From NCBI GenBank assembly GCA_026987195.1, contig JALSNC010000185.1, positions 1 through 35,067 of the forward strand: DNA of 35,067 nt, given 5' to 3'. This document shows, one piece after another, positions 7,096-16,069 of the stretch. A program made the position numbers and the translations under genes. This DNA comes from Desulfobulbaceae bacterium (GTDB lineage: Bacteria; Desulfobacterota; Desulfobulbia; Desulfobulbales; Desulfobulbaceae). The notes below the pieces were generated by a model, which made no database searches, had not been told where the DNA came from, and saw nothing but the letters and a program-made list of their open reading frames with translations. Positions within the stretch are counted from its first letter, which is position 1. Each line of letters starts with the position of its first letter.

Positions 7096-10000
7096 ATGGG
7101 AGCCATTGTCACCCGGTTCTACCGGAAGATAGATGCAGGTTTTGCCTACTGTTTTAATGTTGAATCATCACGTCCCCTTACGCCGGGGGAAACAGAGCGT
7201 CTCCGCCTAGTGCTGGCGGACGGCTTTCTGGCCGATACCGTGTCCACGGAGCCTGTTCTCGTCGGGGAACGGGTGGTGGAGGTGGGGCCGCGCCTCAATT
7301 TCGCCACTGCCTGGTCCTCCAACATGGTCTCCATCTGCCGGGCCATCGGCCTGGAATGCATCAGCCGGGTGGAGCGCTCGCGGCGCTACCTGGTCCCCGA
7401 AGGCGAAGACCTGCAGGCCTTCATCGACGCCCACCACGACCGGATGACCGAGTGCCACTATCCCGGGCCGCTCACCACCTTCGAGACCGGGGTCACCCCG
7501 GAGCCGGTCTACGAGGTGGACATGATGTCCGGGGGGCCCGATGCCCTGCTCGAGATTCCCGGCATCTCCATGGACGAGTGGGACCGCAATTTCTACTACG
7601 ACTATTTCGTGGTCCGGCACAGGCGCAATCCCACCATCGTCGAGATCATGGATCTCAACAATGCCAACTCGGAACATTCGCGGCACGGCTTTTTCCGCGG
7701 CCGCCAGATCATCGACGGCCAGGAGCTGGACGAGACCCTGTTCGAGGTGGTCACCGCCACCCTGGAGGCGAATCCCGAGGGGTCGGTGGTGGCCTTCAAG
7801 GACAACTCCAGCGTGATCCGGGGACATGAGATCACCACCCTGCATCCCGAGCGGCCGGGCGAGCCCTCACCGCTCGTGCCCAGGAAGGTGCGCTACCACA
7901 TGCTGCTCACCGCCGAGACCCACAACTTTCCCACCGGTGTCGCCCCCTTTCCCGGCGCCGAGACCGGGACCGGCGGCCGGATCCGCGACGTCCAGGCCAC
8001 GGGCAGGGGCGGCTTTGTCATGGCCGGCACGGCCGGCTACTGCGTGGCCAATCTCCATATCCCGGGTTACGAACTGCCCTGGGAGAACCATTATACCTGC
8101 CCGGACAACCTGGCCCCGGCCCTGGAGATCGAGATCGAGGCCAGCAACGGCGCCTCCGACTATGGCAACAAGTTCGGCGAACCCCTGATCCAGGGCTTCA
8201 CCCGTTCCTTTGACCTGCGGCTGGACAACGGCGAGCGTTGGGGCTATCTGAAACCGATCATGTTCACCGGCGGTATCGGCCAGATCGACGATCGCCACAC
8301 CGAGAAGGCGGCCGAGGAAAAGGGAATGCTCATCGTCCAGGTGGGCGGGCCCGCCTACCGGGTCGGGTTCGGCGGCGGTGCCGCCTCGAGCATGCTCCAG
8401 GGCGAGAATGTCTCGGAGCTGGACTTTGACGCGGTCCAGCGCGGCGACGCCGAGATGGAACAGAAGATGAACCGGGTGATCCGGGCCTGCAACGAGATGG
8501 GCGACCGGACCCTCATCGACGTGATCCACGATCAGGGCGCCGGCGGCCCGGCCAATGTGCTCAAGGAGCTGGTGGAACACTCCGGCGGCTGGGTGGAGAT
8601 CCGCAACATCCGGGTGGGGGACCCCACCATGAGCGTGCTCGAGATCTACGTGGCCGAGTACCAGGAGCGTAACGGCTTCCTGATCCGGCCGGAGAATATC
8701 GAGCGGTTCCAGGCCATCTGCGACCGGGAAAAGGTGGCCTGCGAGGTCCTGGGCCGGGTCACCGGTGATCTGCGCTTCGTGGTCCATGACGCCCTGGACG
8801 ATTCCACGCCCGTGGACCTGGAACTGGACCGGGTCCTGGGCGGCATGCCGCAGAAGACCTTTACCGATTCGCGCCTCGATCCCGGCCTGGCACCGCTGGC
8901 GATCCCGGCCGGGCTGACGGTTCGCGAGGCCCTGTACAACGTGCTCCGCCTGGTCTCGGTGGGCTCGAAACGCTTTCTCACCTCCAAGGTGGACCGGGCG
9001 GTCACCGGTCTGATCGCGGCCCAGCAGTGCTGCGGTCCCCTGCAGTTGCCGCTCACCGATGTTGCCGTGGTGGCGCAGAGCCATTTCAGCCTGTCGGGTG
9101 GTGCCACGGCCATCGGCGAGCAGCCGATCAAGATGGTGGTGGATCCTGCCGCCGGCGCCCGCATGGCGGTGGGCGAGGCCATGACCAACCTGGTCTGGGC
9201 GAAGATCGACGATCCCGGACAGATCAAGTGCTCGGCCAACTGGATGTGGGCGCCCAAGCTGCCCGGCGAGGGCGCGGCCCTGAACGATGCGGCCCGGGCC
9301 ATGCGGGATGCCATGATCGGCGTGGGCATGGCCGTGGACGGCGGCAAGGACAGCCTGTCCATGGCCACCATGGTCGGGGAGGAGACCGTCAAGTCGCCCC
9401 GGCAGCTTGTCATCTCCGCCTATGCGGCCATGCGTGATGTCCGCCGGGTGGTGACGCCGGACATCAAGGAGCCGGGCAGCCTCCTGCTGCTGCTTGACCT
9501 GGCGCCGGGCAGGAACCGGCTGGGCGCCACGGCCCTGGCCCAGACCCTGGGCCGCCTCGGCAACCAGGTGCCGGACCTGGAGGATCCTGGGCTGCTCAGG
9601 CGGGCCTTTGCCCTGGTGCAGGACCTGATCGGCCGGGACCTGGTCCTGGCCGGACACGACCGCAGCGACGGCGGGCTCATCACCACGGTCCTGGAGATGG
9701 CCTTTGCCGGCAACTGCGGCCTGGATATCGGCCTGCAGGGCCACGACCCTGCCCTGGCCGCACTCTTTTCCGAGGAACTGGGCCTGGTGCTGGAGTGCCG
9801 CCAGCAGGACCTGGATGCGGTCCGGACGCTGCTGGCCGAGGCGGATATTCCCTCCGCCATCCTCGGCACCACCTCTGCCGACAGGAGAGTCCGCATCCGG
9901 TACAACGGCGAGACCGTGCTCGACGAGGAGATGCCCCCGCTGCGGCAGTGGTGGGAGGAGACATCCCACCAGCTCGAGCGGCTGCAGATGAACCCGGCCT

Positions 10001-10899
10001 GTGCCGAGGAAGAGCGGCAGCAGATTTTCGACCGGCCAGGGCCCAGCTACCACGTTCCCTTTTCCCTGCAGGGGCTCGCCCCAAAGGTGTCTCTCTGTGG
10101 CGACAGTCCCCGGGTGGCCATCCTCCGCGACGAGGGGTCCAATTCGGACCGGGAGATGAGTGCCGCCTTCTTTGCCGCCGGCTTCGAGCCTTGGGACATC
10201 TGTATGACCGATCTCCTCGAGGGACGCGTCAGCCTGGAAGAGTTTCGCGGCCTGGCTGCGGTGGGCGGGTTCTCCTATGCCGACGTGCCCGAATCGGCCA
10301 AGGGCTGGGCTGCAGCCATCCTGTTCAACGAGAAGCTGCAGACGATGTTCCAGGCATTCTACGAGCGCGACGACACCTTCACCCTGGGTATCTGCAACGG
10401 CTGCCAGCTCTTCGCTCTCCTGGGCTGGGTGCCCTTTCGGGGCCTGGAGGCGGAACGGCAGCCCCGTTTTGTCCGCAATACCTCCGGTCGTTTCGAGTCC
10501 CGCTGGGTGACGGTCAGGGTCCGGCACAGCCCGGCCATCATGCTGCGTGGCATGCAGGATCTCGTTTTCGGCATCCATGTCGATCACGGTGAAGGCAGGC
10601 TCCATTTTCCCGATCCGGACCTGCGGGCACAGGTGGAGGCCGATCACCTGGTGCCGCTGGTCTATGTGGACGACCGGGGTGCGGCCACGGAGCGCTATCC
10701 CTTCAATCCCAACGGCTCGCCCGGCGGCTGGGCCGGGCTCTGCTCCCCGGACGGACGCCATCTTGCCATGATGCCGCACCCGGAGCGGGCCTTTCTGCCC
10801 TGGCAGTGTCACTGGCTGCCGACAGAGATGCGGAACCAGGAGGCCTCGCCCTGGCTGCAGATGTTCCGCAATGCCTGGACCTGGTGCATGGAGGGTTGA
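7096..10899 (+). CDS. purL: Phosphoribosylformylglycinamidine synthase, single-chain (PurL with glutaminase domain)
   Basis: Converts FGAR, glutamine and ATP to FGAM in step four of purine synthesis. The 1267-aa chain carries every domain: an N-terminal PurS-like region, a linker with the Asn-Ser-Glu-His segment (LNNANSEHSRHGFF), two AIRS-type halves with AETHNFPTGVAP around His276, and a class I glutaminase at the C-terminus. The glutaminase nucleophile is Cys1100 in LGICNGCQLFALLG, with partners His1228 and Glu1230 in MMPHPERAF. Size and layout match the large PurL form rather than the PurS/PurL/PurQ complex. The ribosome site AAAGGAACGAG lies just before the ATG. No other purine gene is adjacent, so it is likely transcribed alone from the long upstream region. 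Confidence 0.96.
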   Translation: MGAIVTRFYRKIDAGFAYCFNVESSRPLTPGETERLRLVLADGFLADTVSTEPVLVGERVVEVGPRLNFATAWSSNMVSICRAIGLECISRVERSRRYLVPEGEDLQAFIDAHHDRMTECHYPGPLTTFETGVTPEPVYEVDMMSGGPDALLEIPGISMDEWDRNFYYDYFVVRHRRNPTIVEIMDLNNANSEHSRHGFFRGRQIIDGQELDETLFEVVTATLEANPEGSVVAFKDNSSVIRGHEITTLHPERPGEPSPLVPRKVRYHMLLTAETHNFPTGVAPFPGAETGTGGRIRDVQATGRGGFVMAGTAGYCVANLHIPGYELPWENHYTCPDNLAPALEIEIEASNGASDYGNKFGEPLIQGFTRSFDLRLDNGERWGYLKPIMFTGGIGQIDDRHTEKAAEEKGMLIVQVGGPAYRVGFGGGAASSMLQGENVSELDFDAVQRGDAEMEQKMNRVIRACNEMGDRTLIDVIHDQGAGGPANVLKELVEHSGGWVEIRNIRVGDPTMSVLEIYVAEYQERNGFLIRPENIERFQAICDREKVACEVLGRVTGDLRFVVHDALDDSTPVDLELDRVLGGMPQKTFTDSRLDPGLAPLAIPAGLTVREALYNVLRLVSVGSKRFLTSKVDRAVTGLIAAQQCCGPLQLPLTDVAVVAQSHFSLSGGATAIGEQPIKMVVDPAAGARMAVGEAMTNLVWAKIDDPGQIKCSANWMWAPKLPGEGAALNDAARAMRDAMIGVGMAVDGGKDSLSMATMVGEETVKSPRQLVISAYAAMRDVRRVVTPDIKEPGSLLLLLDLAPGRNRLGATALAQTLGRLGNQVPDLEDPGLLRRAFALVQDLIGRDLVLAGHDRSDGGLITTVLEMAFAGNCGLDIGLQGHDPALAALFSEELGLVLECRQQDLDAVRTLLAEADIPSAILGTTSADRRVRIRYNGETVLDEEMPPLRQWWEETSHQLERLQMNPACAEEERQQIFDRPGPSYHVPFSLQGLAPKVSLCGDSPRVAILRDEGSNSDREMSAAFFAAGFEPWDICMTDLLEGRVSLEEFRGLAAVGGFSYADVPESAKGWAAAILFNEKLQTMFQAFYERDDTFTLGICNGCQLFALLGWVPFRGLEAERQPRFVRNTSGRFESRWVTVRVRHSPAIMLRGMQDLVFGIHVDHGEGRLHFPDPDLRAQVEADHLVPLVYVDDRGAATERYPFNPNGSPGGWAGLCSPDGRHLAMMPHPERAFLPWQCHWLPTEMRNQEASPWLQMFRNAWTWCMEG

Positions 10900-10914
10900 G
10901 CCCGATCCGTTTCC

Positions 10915-10931
10915 TTCCGGGAGAGCCGGAA
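10915..10931 (+). terminator. Weak hairpin after purL
   Basis: TTCCGG-gagag-CCGGAA lies 16 bp after the purL stop. An A-rich stretch rather than a U-run follows, so if it terminates transcription it is not a canonical intrinsic terminator. Confidence 0.25.
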
Positions 10932-11106
10932 AAAGGGAATATATCTTGCAGTCAGGAGGTCGTAATGGGTACCCCCGGGACCGGGACCGGGAAAAACGTA
11001 ATCCCTCACGGGAGGATCAACCATCCGTTTTTTGACCACAATGAAAAAGGACCGGTCCGCAGGAGAGTTGTGAATGCGCATGCTGCGCCTTATGGAGGTG
11101 GACAAG

Positions 11107-11343
11107 ATGAGCGGAAAGGGAATCGTGATACTGGTTCTGTTGCTGGGCAGCCTGCAGGTGGGCTGCAGCAGGGATTTTGTGGGTGGTGCCGCCGTCGGTG
11201 CCGTGGGCGCGGGTGCAGCCTATGAATACCGGACCAAGAAACAGCTTGACCAGCTGGACAGGGATTTCGAGGCCGGCAGGATCTCCCGGGAAGAGTATGT
11301 AAAGCGGAAAAAGGAGATCAAGGCGGGCTCGCTCATCTATTGA
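11107..11343 (+). CDS. Small glycine-zipper lipoprotein with SHOCT-like tail
   Basis: A 78-aa product. A hydrophobic signal segment ends in LQVGC with Cys20 as the probable lipidation site. A glycine-rich stretch (VGGAAVGAVGAGAA) follows, then a charged amphipathic helix LDQLDRDFEAGRISREEYVK that resembles the short SHOCT motif seen at the ends of many bacterial envelope proteins. The ATG at 11107 is chosen over one at 11074 because GGAGG lies about 8 nt upstream and because it places the signal peptide at the N-terminus. Probably an outer- or inner-membrane lipoprotein of unknown function. Its last seven bases overlap the end of the convergent EamA-type gene. Confidence 0.75.
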   Translation: MSGKGIVILVLLLGSLQVGCSRDFVGGAAVGAVGAGAAYEYRTKKQLDQLDRDFEAGRISREEYVKRKKEIKAGSLIY

Positions 11344-12350
11344 GTTCTGCAGCTCTGTCTCCGTGTGGTTTCCTTTCCGGGCAGCAGGGGCCAGAGCTGC
11401 GAGGTGAGCATGCCGGCCAGCATCAGCAGGCAGCCGGCCATGGCCCGCACCGACAGGGTTTCGTCCAGGAGCCACCAGCCGCCGAAGGCGGCAAAAGGGG
11501 CCTCCAGGCTGAGGAGAATGGCGGCATGGGCCGGGTGGGCCCGACGCTGGACAACCACCTGCAGGGTATAGCCGATGCCGACAGAACAGATGCCGCAATA
11601 GGCAAGCGGTACTGCGGCCTCGCGGATGGCGGCCATGCTGATGCTCTCGAGCCGGACCGCCAGGACCATGCTGAGCAGGCCGCAGATCGCGAACTGGACC
11701 ATGGCCAGGCGGATGGGATTGGTCCGGGGTGACAGGTAGGACAGCAGGAGTACGTGCACTGCCCAGAAGACAGCGCCGATCAGTTCCAGCAGGTCGCCCC
11801 GGCCGATGGAGAAGTCACCGCGGATGGAGAGCAGGTAGAGGCCAAGCACCGCCAGGACACCACCGAGCCAGGTGCCCTGTTCCGTACGTTGTCCCAGGAG
11901 CAGGCCGAGCAGCGGCACCATGATCACATAAAGGCCGGTGATAAAACCCGCCTTGCCGGCGGTGGTGTACTGGAGGCCGACCTGCTGCAGGGCAGCGCCG
12001 GCGGTGAGCACCAGGCCGGGCAGGATGCCGGCGGCAAGAGCCGGGATCCGGCGGCCGGTTTCCCGGGGCGGCATGGTGTCGCCACAGGCCATGGGAACCA
12101 GGATCAGGCTGCCGAGCAGAAAGCGGATGCCGTTGAAGGCATGGGGCCCCAGATGCTCCATGCCGGCCCGCTGTGCCACAAAGCCGAATCCCCAGATGCC
12201 CGCCACCAGGAGAAGAAGCAGGTCATTGCGGAGGTGGAAGGCGAGGTCCTGCTCTTCTCCTCTGTCCGTGCCCGTCTTCCGCCAGTCTTTGTCCGGGTCG
12301 CTCCGGGCCCGCCGTCGGCCTTCGGGCCCGTTGTTGTTTTCCTCTTGCAT
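11337..12350 (-). CDS. DMT/EamA-family transporter
   Basis: A 337-aa protein with about ten hydrophobic helices arranged as two repeats of five, the drug/metabolite transporter pattern. The first helix starts near residue 42 (NDLLLLLVAGIWGFGFVAQR), followed by HAFNGIRFLLG. The second repeat starts near ELIGAVFWAVHVLLLSY and ends with the family-like SLEAPFAAFGGWWLLDE. EamA members usually export amino acids or small metabolites; the substrate cannot be read from the sequence. The first 40 residues are charged and poorly conserved in appearance, so a later start is possible, though GGGAAGA precedes this ATG. It is divergent from the lipoprotein gene at 12490 and overlaps the lipoprotein gene at 11343 tail to tail by 7 bp. 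Confidence 0.85.
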   Translation of the reverse strand: MQEENNNGPEGRRRARSDPDKDWRKTGTDRGEEQDLAFHLRNDLLLLLVAGIWGFGFVAQRAGMEHLGPHAFNGIRFLLGSLILVPMACGDTMPPRETGRRIPALAAGILPGLVLTAGAALQQVGLQYTTAGKAGFITGLYVIMVPLLGLLLGQRTEQGTWLGGVLAVLGLYLLSIRGDFSIGRGDLLELIGAVFWAVHVLLLSYLSPRTNPIRLAMVQFAICGLLSMVLAVRLESISMAAIREAAVPLAYCGICSVGIGYTLQVVVQRRAHPAHAAILLSLEAPFAAFGGWWLLDETLSVRAMAGCLLMLAGMLTSQLWPLLPGKETTRRQSCRTQ

Positions 12351-12489
12351 TCTTCCCTGTGTCCTGTTTTGCTGTCTGATCTGTGGACAGTCCGAAGTCC
12401 GGTCGCGACCGGCCTGCCCTGAATCCAGACAGCGTTCCTATCATAGACGAGGGACGCTGGAAAGAAAACAGAATCCACGGGAGAACGTT

Positions 12490-12984
12490 ATGTCTGGCAT
12501 CATGCGACCGCTTATCCTGAGCTTGGCAGTGCTTGTGCTGCTGGCCTCGTGTGGCGGCAAAAAGGCAGTGATCTACACCGGCAAGACCTATCCGCCCACC
12601 AGCAGGGTGGCCTATGCCTTCATGGCCAGCCAGGTGCCGCCGTCATGCCGCGTCTTTGCCCAGGTCCTCGTGACCCTGCCGGCAGGTTCAACGGGCAGAA
12701 CCATCCGGGACTCCATCTCCGACGAGGCAAAGATGCGCGGCGCCGACATGATCCTCATCGGCCAGAGCCGCCAGATGAAGGAAGACGAGGGACTCAACTT
12801 CGTCTACTACGGGCCTGACCGGGAATACCTCTGCAACGAGCAGTGGTGCGGCTGGAAGTACGGTTACGATGTCTGGGAGCAACAGGGCGACTGGGTCAAC
12901 ATCGGGTTCAAGGAATGGGGCAATGACAGGATCCGTTTCGATTATCCCGTCATGCTGCAGGCGGCTTTTCTGCGCTGTCAGTGA
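12490..12984 (+). CDS. Putative lipoprotein, unknown function
   Basis: A 164-aa product with a clear lipoprotein signal: hydrophobic LILSLAVLVLLASC with a lipobox at LASC. The mature part has two lines of interest. One is VAYAFMASQVPPSCRVFAQVLVTLPAGST, followed by DEAKMRGADMILIGQSRQM, resembling the small alpha/beta domain found in envelope proteins that mention 'gadaiv' type strands. The other is an aromatic-rich stretch with LCNEQWCGWKYGYDVWEQQGDW. I do not recognise a family with certainty. The start at 12490 has GGGAGA 7-8 nt upstream; the long open frame before it (from 11938) runs antisense through the EamA-type gene and is not coding. Element B begins 10 bp after the stop. Confidence 0.75.
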   Translation: MSGIMRPLILSLAVLVLLASCGGKKAVIYTGKTYPPTSRVAYAFMASQVPPSCRVFAQVLVTLPAGSTGRTIRDSISDEAKMRGADMILIGQSRQMKEDEGLNFVYYGPDREYLCNEQWCGWKYGYDVWEQQGDWVNIGFKEWGNDRIRFDYPVMLQAAFLRCQ

Positions 12985-12993
12985 AAAGACCCG

Positions 12994-13180
12994 GTAAAAG
13001 TTCAGCAGTGCGTCAGCTGTGCGTGATCGCGGCTGGCCGTCAGGTAAGCGAGCGTAGGGAGACTCCGGTAGCTTACCTCTGCGGGCAGGCACGGCCGTGC
13101 AAAGATGCGGTTCCTGTGGGCGATTACCGCTATGCGGCCAGCCGTGGGCGCGTGCAGATGGCGTGCTGCTGAACGTTTAC
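12994..13180. repeat. Long palindromic intergenic element B (MITE-like)
   Basis: A 187-bp element between two convergent genes. Its ends are imperfect inverted repeats: left GTAAAAGTTCAGCAG, right (reverse complement) GTAAACGTTCAGCAG, with about 35 of 46 positions matching by hand and closing with TGGCCG in both arms. Inside is a perfect AGGTAAGC/GCTTACCT stem (13042-13049 and 13071-13078). Positions 13033-13122 match element A (5957-6045, inverted) at about 89%. No transposase is encoded in or near it. Confidence 0.7.
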
Positions 13181-13199
13181 AAACGACCGGTGCCTTTTC

Positions 13200-16067
13200 C
13201 TATGACTCCTCTTTCCTGGCCGGATAGGCGGTGCAGGATCCTCCCCGCGCCAGCAGCTCGGTCATCTCCCGTGGGGACAGGGGCTTGGCCAGCAGGTATC
13301 CCTGCACCTTGTCACAGTTCTGGTCCAGGAGTTTGGCGAGCTGTGCCTGGGTCTCCACTCCTTCCGCCACCACGCTCAGGTCCAGGCCGTGGGCCATGGC
13401 GATCACCGCCCTGGTGATGGCCGCATCCTCGGGTGCGACAGCGATGTCGCGGACAAAGAACCGGTCGATCTTCAGGTGGTCGACGGGAAACTGTTTCAGG
13501 TAGCTGAGCGAGGAATAGCCGGTGCCGAAGTCATCGATGGAGACAGTGCCGCCGAGTTCGCGGAATCCCTGGATGAAACGGCTTGAGTGCTCCAGATGCC
13601 GGATGATGGTGTTTTCGGTGATCTCCAGTTCCAGGTAGCGGGCGGACAGGCCGGTCTCTTCCAGGATCCTGACGATCAGGTCCAGGTAGTCCTTTTGCAG
13701 AAACTGCTTCGGCGAGATATTGACCGCCATGGTAATGGGTGGAAATCCCAGCTCCTGCCATTCTTTTGCCTGCCGGCATGCCTTCTCCAGGACCCAGCGG
13801 CCGATGGCCAGGATGAGGTCACTCTCCTCGGCAAGGGGGATAAAGCGGGCCGGAGAGATATGCTTCCCCTCCCGGGTCTGCCAGCGCAGCAGTGCCTCCA
13901 CCCCCATGAGACGGCCGTCGCTGAGACGGATCTGCGGCTGGTAATAGAGGGTGAGTTCCTCCCGTTCCAGGGCCCGGCGCAGCCGATTTTCCAGGTCCAG
14001 TCGTTCCTGCAGCCAGTCCTGCATCCTGCCGGAGAAAAGCAGGAAGTCGTTGCCGCCGGTCTCCTTGGCGTGATACATGGCGATATCGGCATTCTGGAGC
14101 AGCTCCTCGACCCGGCTGCCGTGATCGGGGAAGAGACTGATGCCGATACTCGCCGTGAGCCGCATCGTCTGTCCCTCGATGACAAAGGGCTCCCGCAGGG
14201 CGGCGAGCAGCTTGCCGGCCACCTTGTCCGCCTCGTCTCTCTCCGCAATGTTCTCTTCCAGGATCACGAATTCGTCCGCACCCGGACGGGTGACGGTCAT
14301 CTCGGGGCCAGCCGCGTTCTGCAGTCGGGCAGCGGTCTCCTGCAGGAGCTGGTCGGCACCTGCATGTCCCAGGGTATCGTTGACCTTCTTGAAAGAATCG
14401 AGATCGACGTGGTAGACCGCCAGCCGTTGGCGGCGGTGGCCGGCCCGGCTGATGGCCTGGCCGAGCCGGTCCTCAAGCAGGACGCGGTTGGGCAGGCCGG
14501 TCAGTGGATCGTGGGTGGTCTGGAAGGTGAGTCGTTCCGCCATGGAACGGGTCTCTGTCAGGTCGGTGATCCCGAGGACCACACCGGAGATGCCCTGGCG
14601 TTGATCCCGGATCGTGCCCGCACTGACATGGACGATGTATTCACGCCCATCCCGGTTGGCCAGACGCGCATCCACCTGCAGGGTCGCCGGCCGGTCGGCC
14701 CGGATGGCGCCGGCGAGCAGCGGCTCCAGCTCCCGGCCATGACGTTCATCGGTCAGCTGCACCAGTTCCGCCAGCGGCCGGCCGCAGGCCTCGCCGGTAG
14801 TGCATGCGGTCATCAGCTCGGCCATGGGATTGAGATAGCGGATCCGGCCCTGGCGGTCGATGCGGATCACCCCGTCGCCGATGGAATGGAGGGTCACCAG
14901 GGCCTGCTCTTTTTCCCTCGCCAGCTCGGCCACGGTCCATTCCAGGCGCCGCCAGGTCCAGAGCAGGTAGCCCAGCACCAGGCCGGCCAGGGCTGCCACC
15001 GGCGGATACCAGAGGTGAAAGAGGCGCAGGAGCAGAACGCTGGCCAGCAGCGTGAGGGCGAGGAGCAGGGCCACGGCCGTCAGGCTGGACCTGGCCTGGA
15101 GACGGGGATAGAGGAGAAAGGAGAGCAGGATCAGGGTGCAGCTCAGCGCCAGTTGCAGGGGCAGGGCCAGGGGCTGGACCGCCTGGCCGCTGCGCAGGGT
15201 GTCGAGGATGGTGGCATTCAGCTCCACGCCCGGCATGGGCATACCATGGCCGGAGACCGGGGTGGGCAGGCCGTCGCCGAGCCCGGGAGCGGTGATGCCG
15301 ACCAGGACATAGGCGTCCTCCAGACTCCGGAGATCAAAGGAGGGGGCGAGGAAGTCGGCCACGGAGATACGGCGGAAGTGGCCGGGAGGGCCGGCAAAGG
15401 GGATCATGATCTCGTAGTCCCGGACCCAGGAACCGGGGGAGGCGCTGTCCGGATGGGGATTTCGCCGGCCGGGCAGGTGGTTGCCCATGTCCGGGGCATC
15501 GGGCAGCAGCATGGCCAGGGCAAAGGCCGGCCATTTCGCCCGCCCGGGCCCGGCCATGAGAAAGGTACGGCGGACCATGCCGTCCCGGTCCAGTTCGACG
15601 TCCACATGGCCGAGGTCGGCCGCGGCATCGGCGAGCAGCGGCAGCGGCGTGGTCAGTTTCAGGGCGCCGCCTGGCCTGGACGCCTCGTTGACCACGGGCA
15701 GGACGATGTGGCCGTTGTTGCGGATGGCCCGGGCCAGGAGCCGGTCGTCATGGCTGTCCGCAGAGGGCTCGGCAAAGATGATATCCAGGCCCACGGCCCT
15801 GGTGTCGCATCGGCTCAGTTTGTCCACCAGGCGGGCATGGAGACGGCGGGACCACGGCCAGCGGCCCAGCCGGTCCAGGCTCTGTTCGTCGATGGCCAGG
15901 ATAACGATATCCCGGGGCGCCGGGCGTCGGAAGACGGGCGCAAGGAGGTCGTAGACGGTGAAGTCCCAGCGCCATACCAGGTGGCCGGCGGTGAGGGCAA
16001 GGACCAGCATGGACACCAGGAGACTGAAAAGCAGGGGATGGCCCCGGTATTTCGCATGCTCGGCCAC
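13200..16067 (-). CDS. CHASE2-PAS-GGDEF-EAL membrane protein (c-di-GMP turnover)
   Basis: From the GTG at 16067 the product has 955 aa. One membrane helix (about 12-33) is followed by a periplasmic CHASE2 sensor (RDIVILAIDEQSLDRLGRWPW, AVGLDIIFAEPS), three more helices at about 300-390, a PAS segment (VIRIDRQGRIRYLNPMAEL), a GGDEF domain and an EAL domain. The GGDEF signature reads GADEF (596-600) and no RxxD inhibitory site precedes it, so cyclase activity is doubtful. The EAL domain keeps EALLRW (from 724), DDFGTGYSSLSYL, LKIDRFFV and AEGVET, as expected of an active c-di-GMP phosphodiesterase. The frame is open to 16118, but the extra 17 codons overlap the FecR-like gene; GTG 16067 follows that gene's TAA by two bases and suggests coupling. 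Confidence 0.88.
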   Translation of the reverse strand: MAEHAKYRGHPLLFSLLVSMLVLALTAGHLVWRWDFTVYDLLAPVFRRPAPRDIVILAIDEQSLDRLGRWPWSRRLHARLVDKLSRCDTRAVGLDIIFAEPSADSHDDRLLARAIRNNGHIVLPVVNEASRPGGALKLTTPLPLLADAAADLGHVDVELDRDGMVRRTFLMAGPGRAKWPAFALAMLLPDAPDMGNHLPGRRNPHPDSASPGSWVRDYEIMIPFAGPPGHFRRISVADFLAPSFDLRSLEDAYVLVGITAPGLGDGLPTPVSGHGMPMPGVELNATILDTLRSGQAVQPLALPLQLALSCTLILLSFLLYPRLQARSSLTAVALLLALTLLASVLLLRLFHLWYPPVAALAGLVLGYLLWTWRRLEWTVAELAREKEQALVTLHSIGDGVIRIDRQGRIRYLNPMAELMTACTTGEACGRPLAELVQLTDERHGRELEPLLAGAIRADRPATLQVDARLANRDGREYIVHVSAGTIRDQRQGISGVVLGITDLTETRSMAERLTFQTTHDPLTGLPNRVLLEDRLGQAISRAGHRRQRLAVYHVDLDSFKKVNDTLGHAGADQLLQETAARLQNAAGPEMTVTRPGADEFVILEENIAERDEADKVAGKLLAALREPFVIEGQTMRLTASIGISLFPDHGSRVEELLQNADIAMYHAKETGGNDFLLFSGRMQDWLQERLDLENRLRRALEREELTLYYQPQIRLSDGRLMGVEALLRWQTREGKHISPARFIPLAEESDLILAIGRWVLEKACRQAKEWQELGFPPITMAVNISPKQFLQKDYLDLIVRILEETGLSARYLELEITENTIIRHLEHSSRFIQGFRELGGTVSIDDFGTGYSSLSYLKQFPVDHLKIDRFFVRDIAVAPEDAAITRAVIAMAHGLDLSVVAEGVETQAQLAKLLDQNCDKVQGYLLAKPLSPREMTELLARGGSCTAYPARKEES

Positions 16068-16069
16068 GG

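Noticed and set aside
7096-7130. Purine riboswitch ahead of purL
   Set aside because: The leader hairpin at 7010-7042 lacks the three-way junction and conserved loop bases of the purine riboswitch.
10965-11225. Open frame with a strong AGGAGG ribosome site at 10965, overlapping the small lipoprotein gene
   Set aside because: The 86-aa product is low in complexity, has no recognisable domain, and its second half is the lipoprotein gene read in another frame. A short leader peptide remains possible.
11938-12489. In-frame upstream extension of the lipoprotein at 12490
   Set aside because: It runs antisense through the EamA-type gene and would place the signal peptide in the middle of the protein.
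5952-13180. CRISPR array or tRNA cluster as explanation of the repeats
   Set aside because: The repeats are dispersed, vary in the loop, are not evenly spaced, and have no cas genes; none folds as a cloverleaf.
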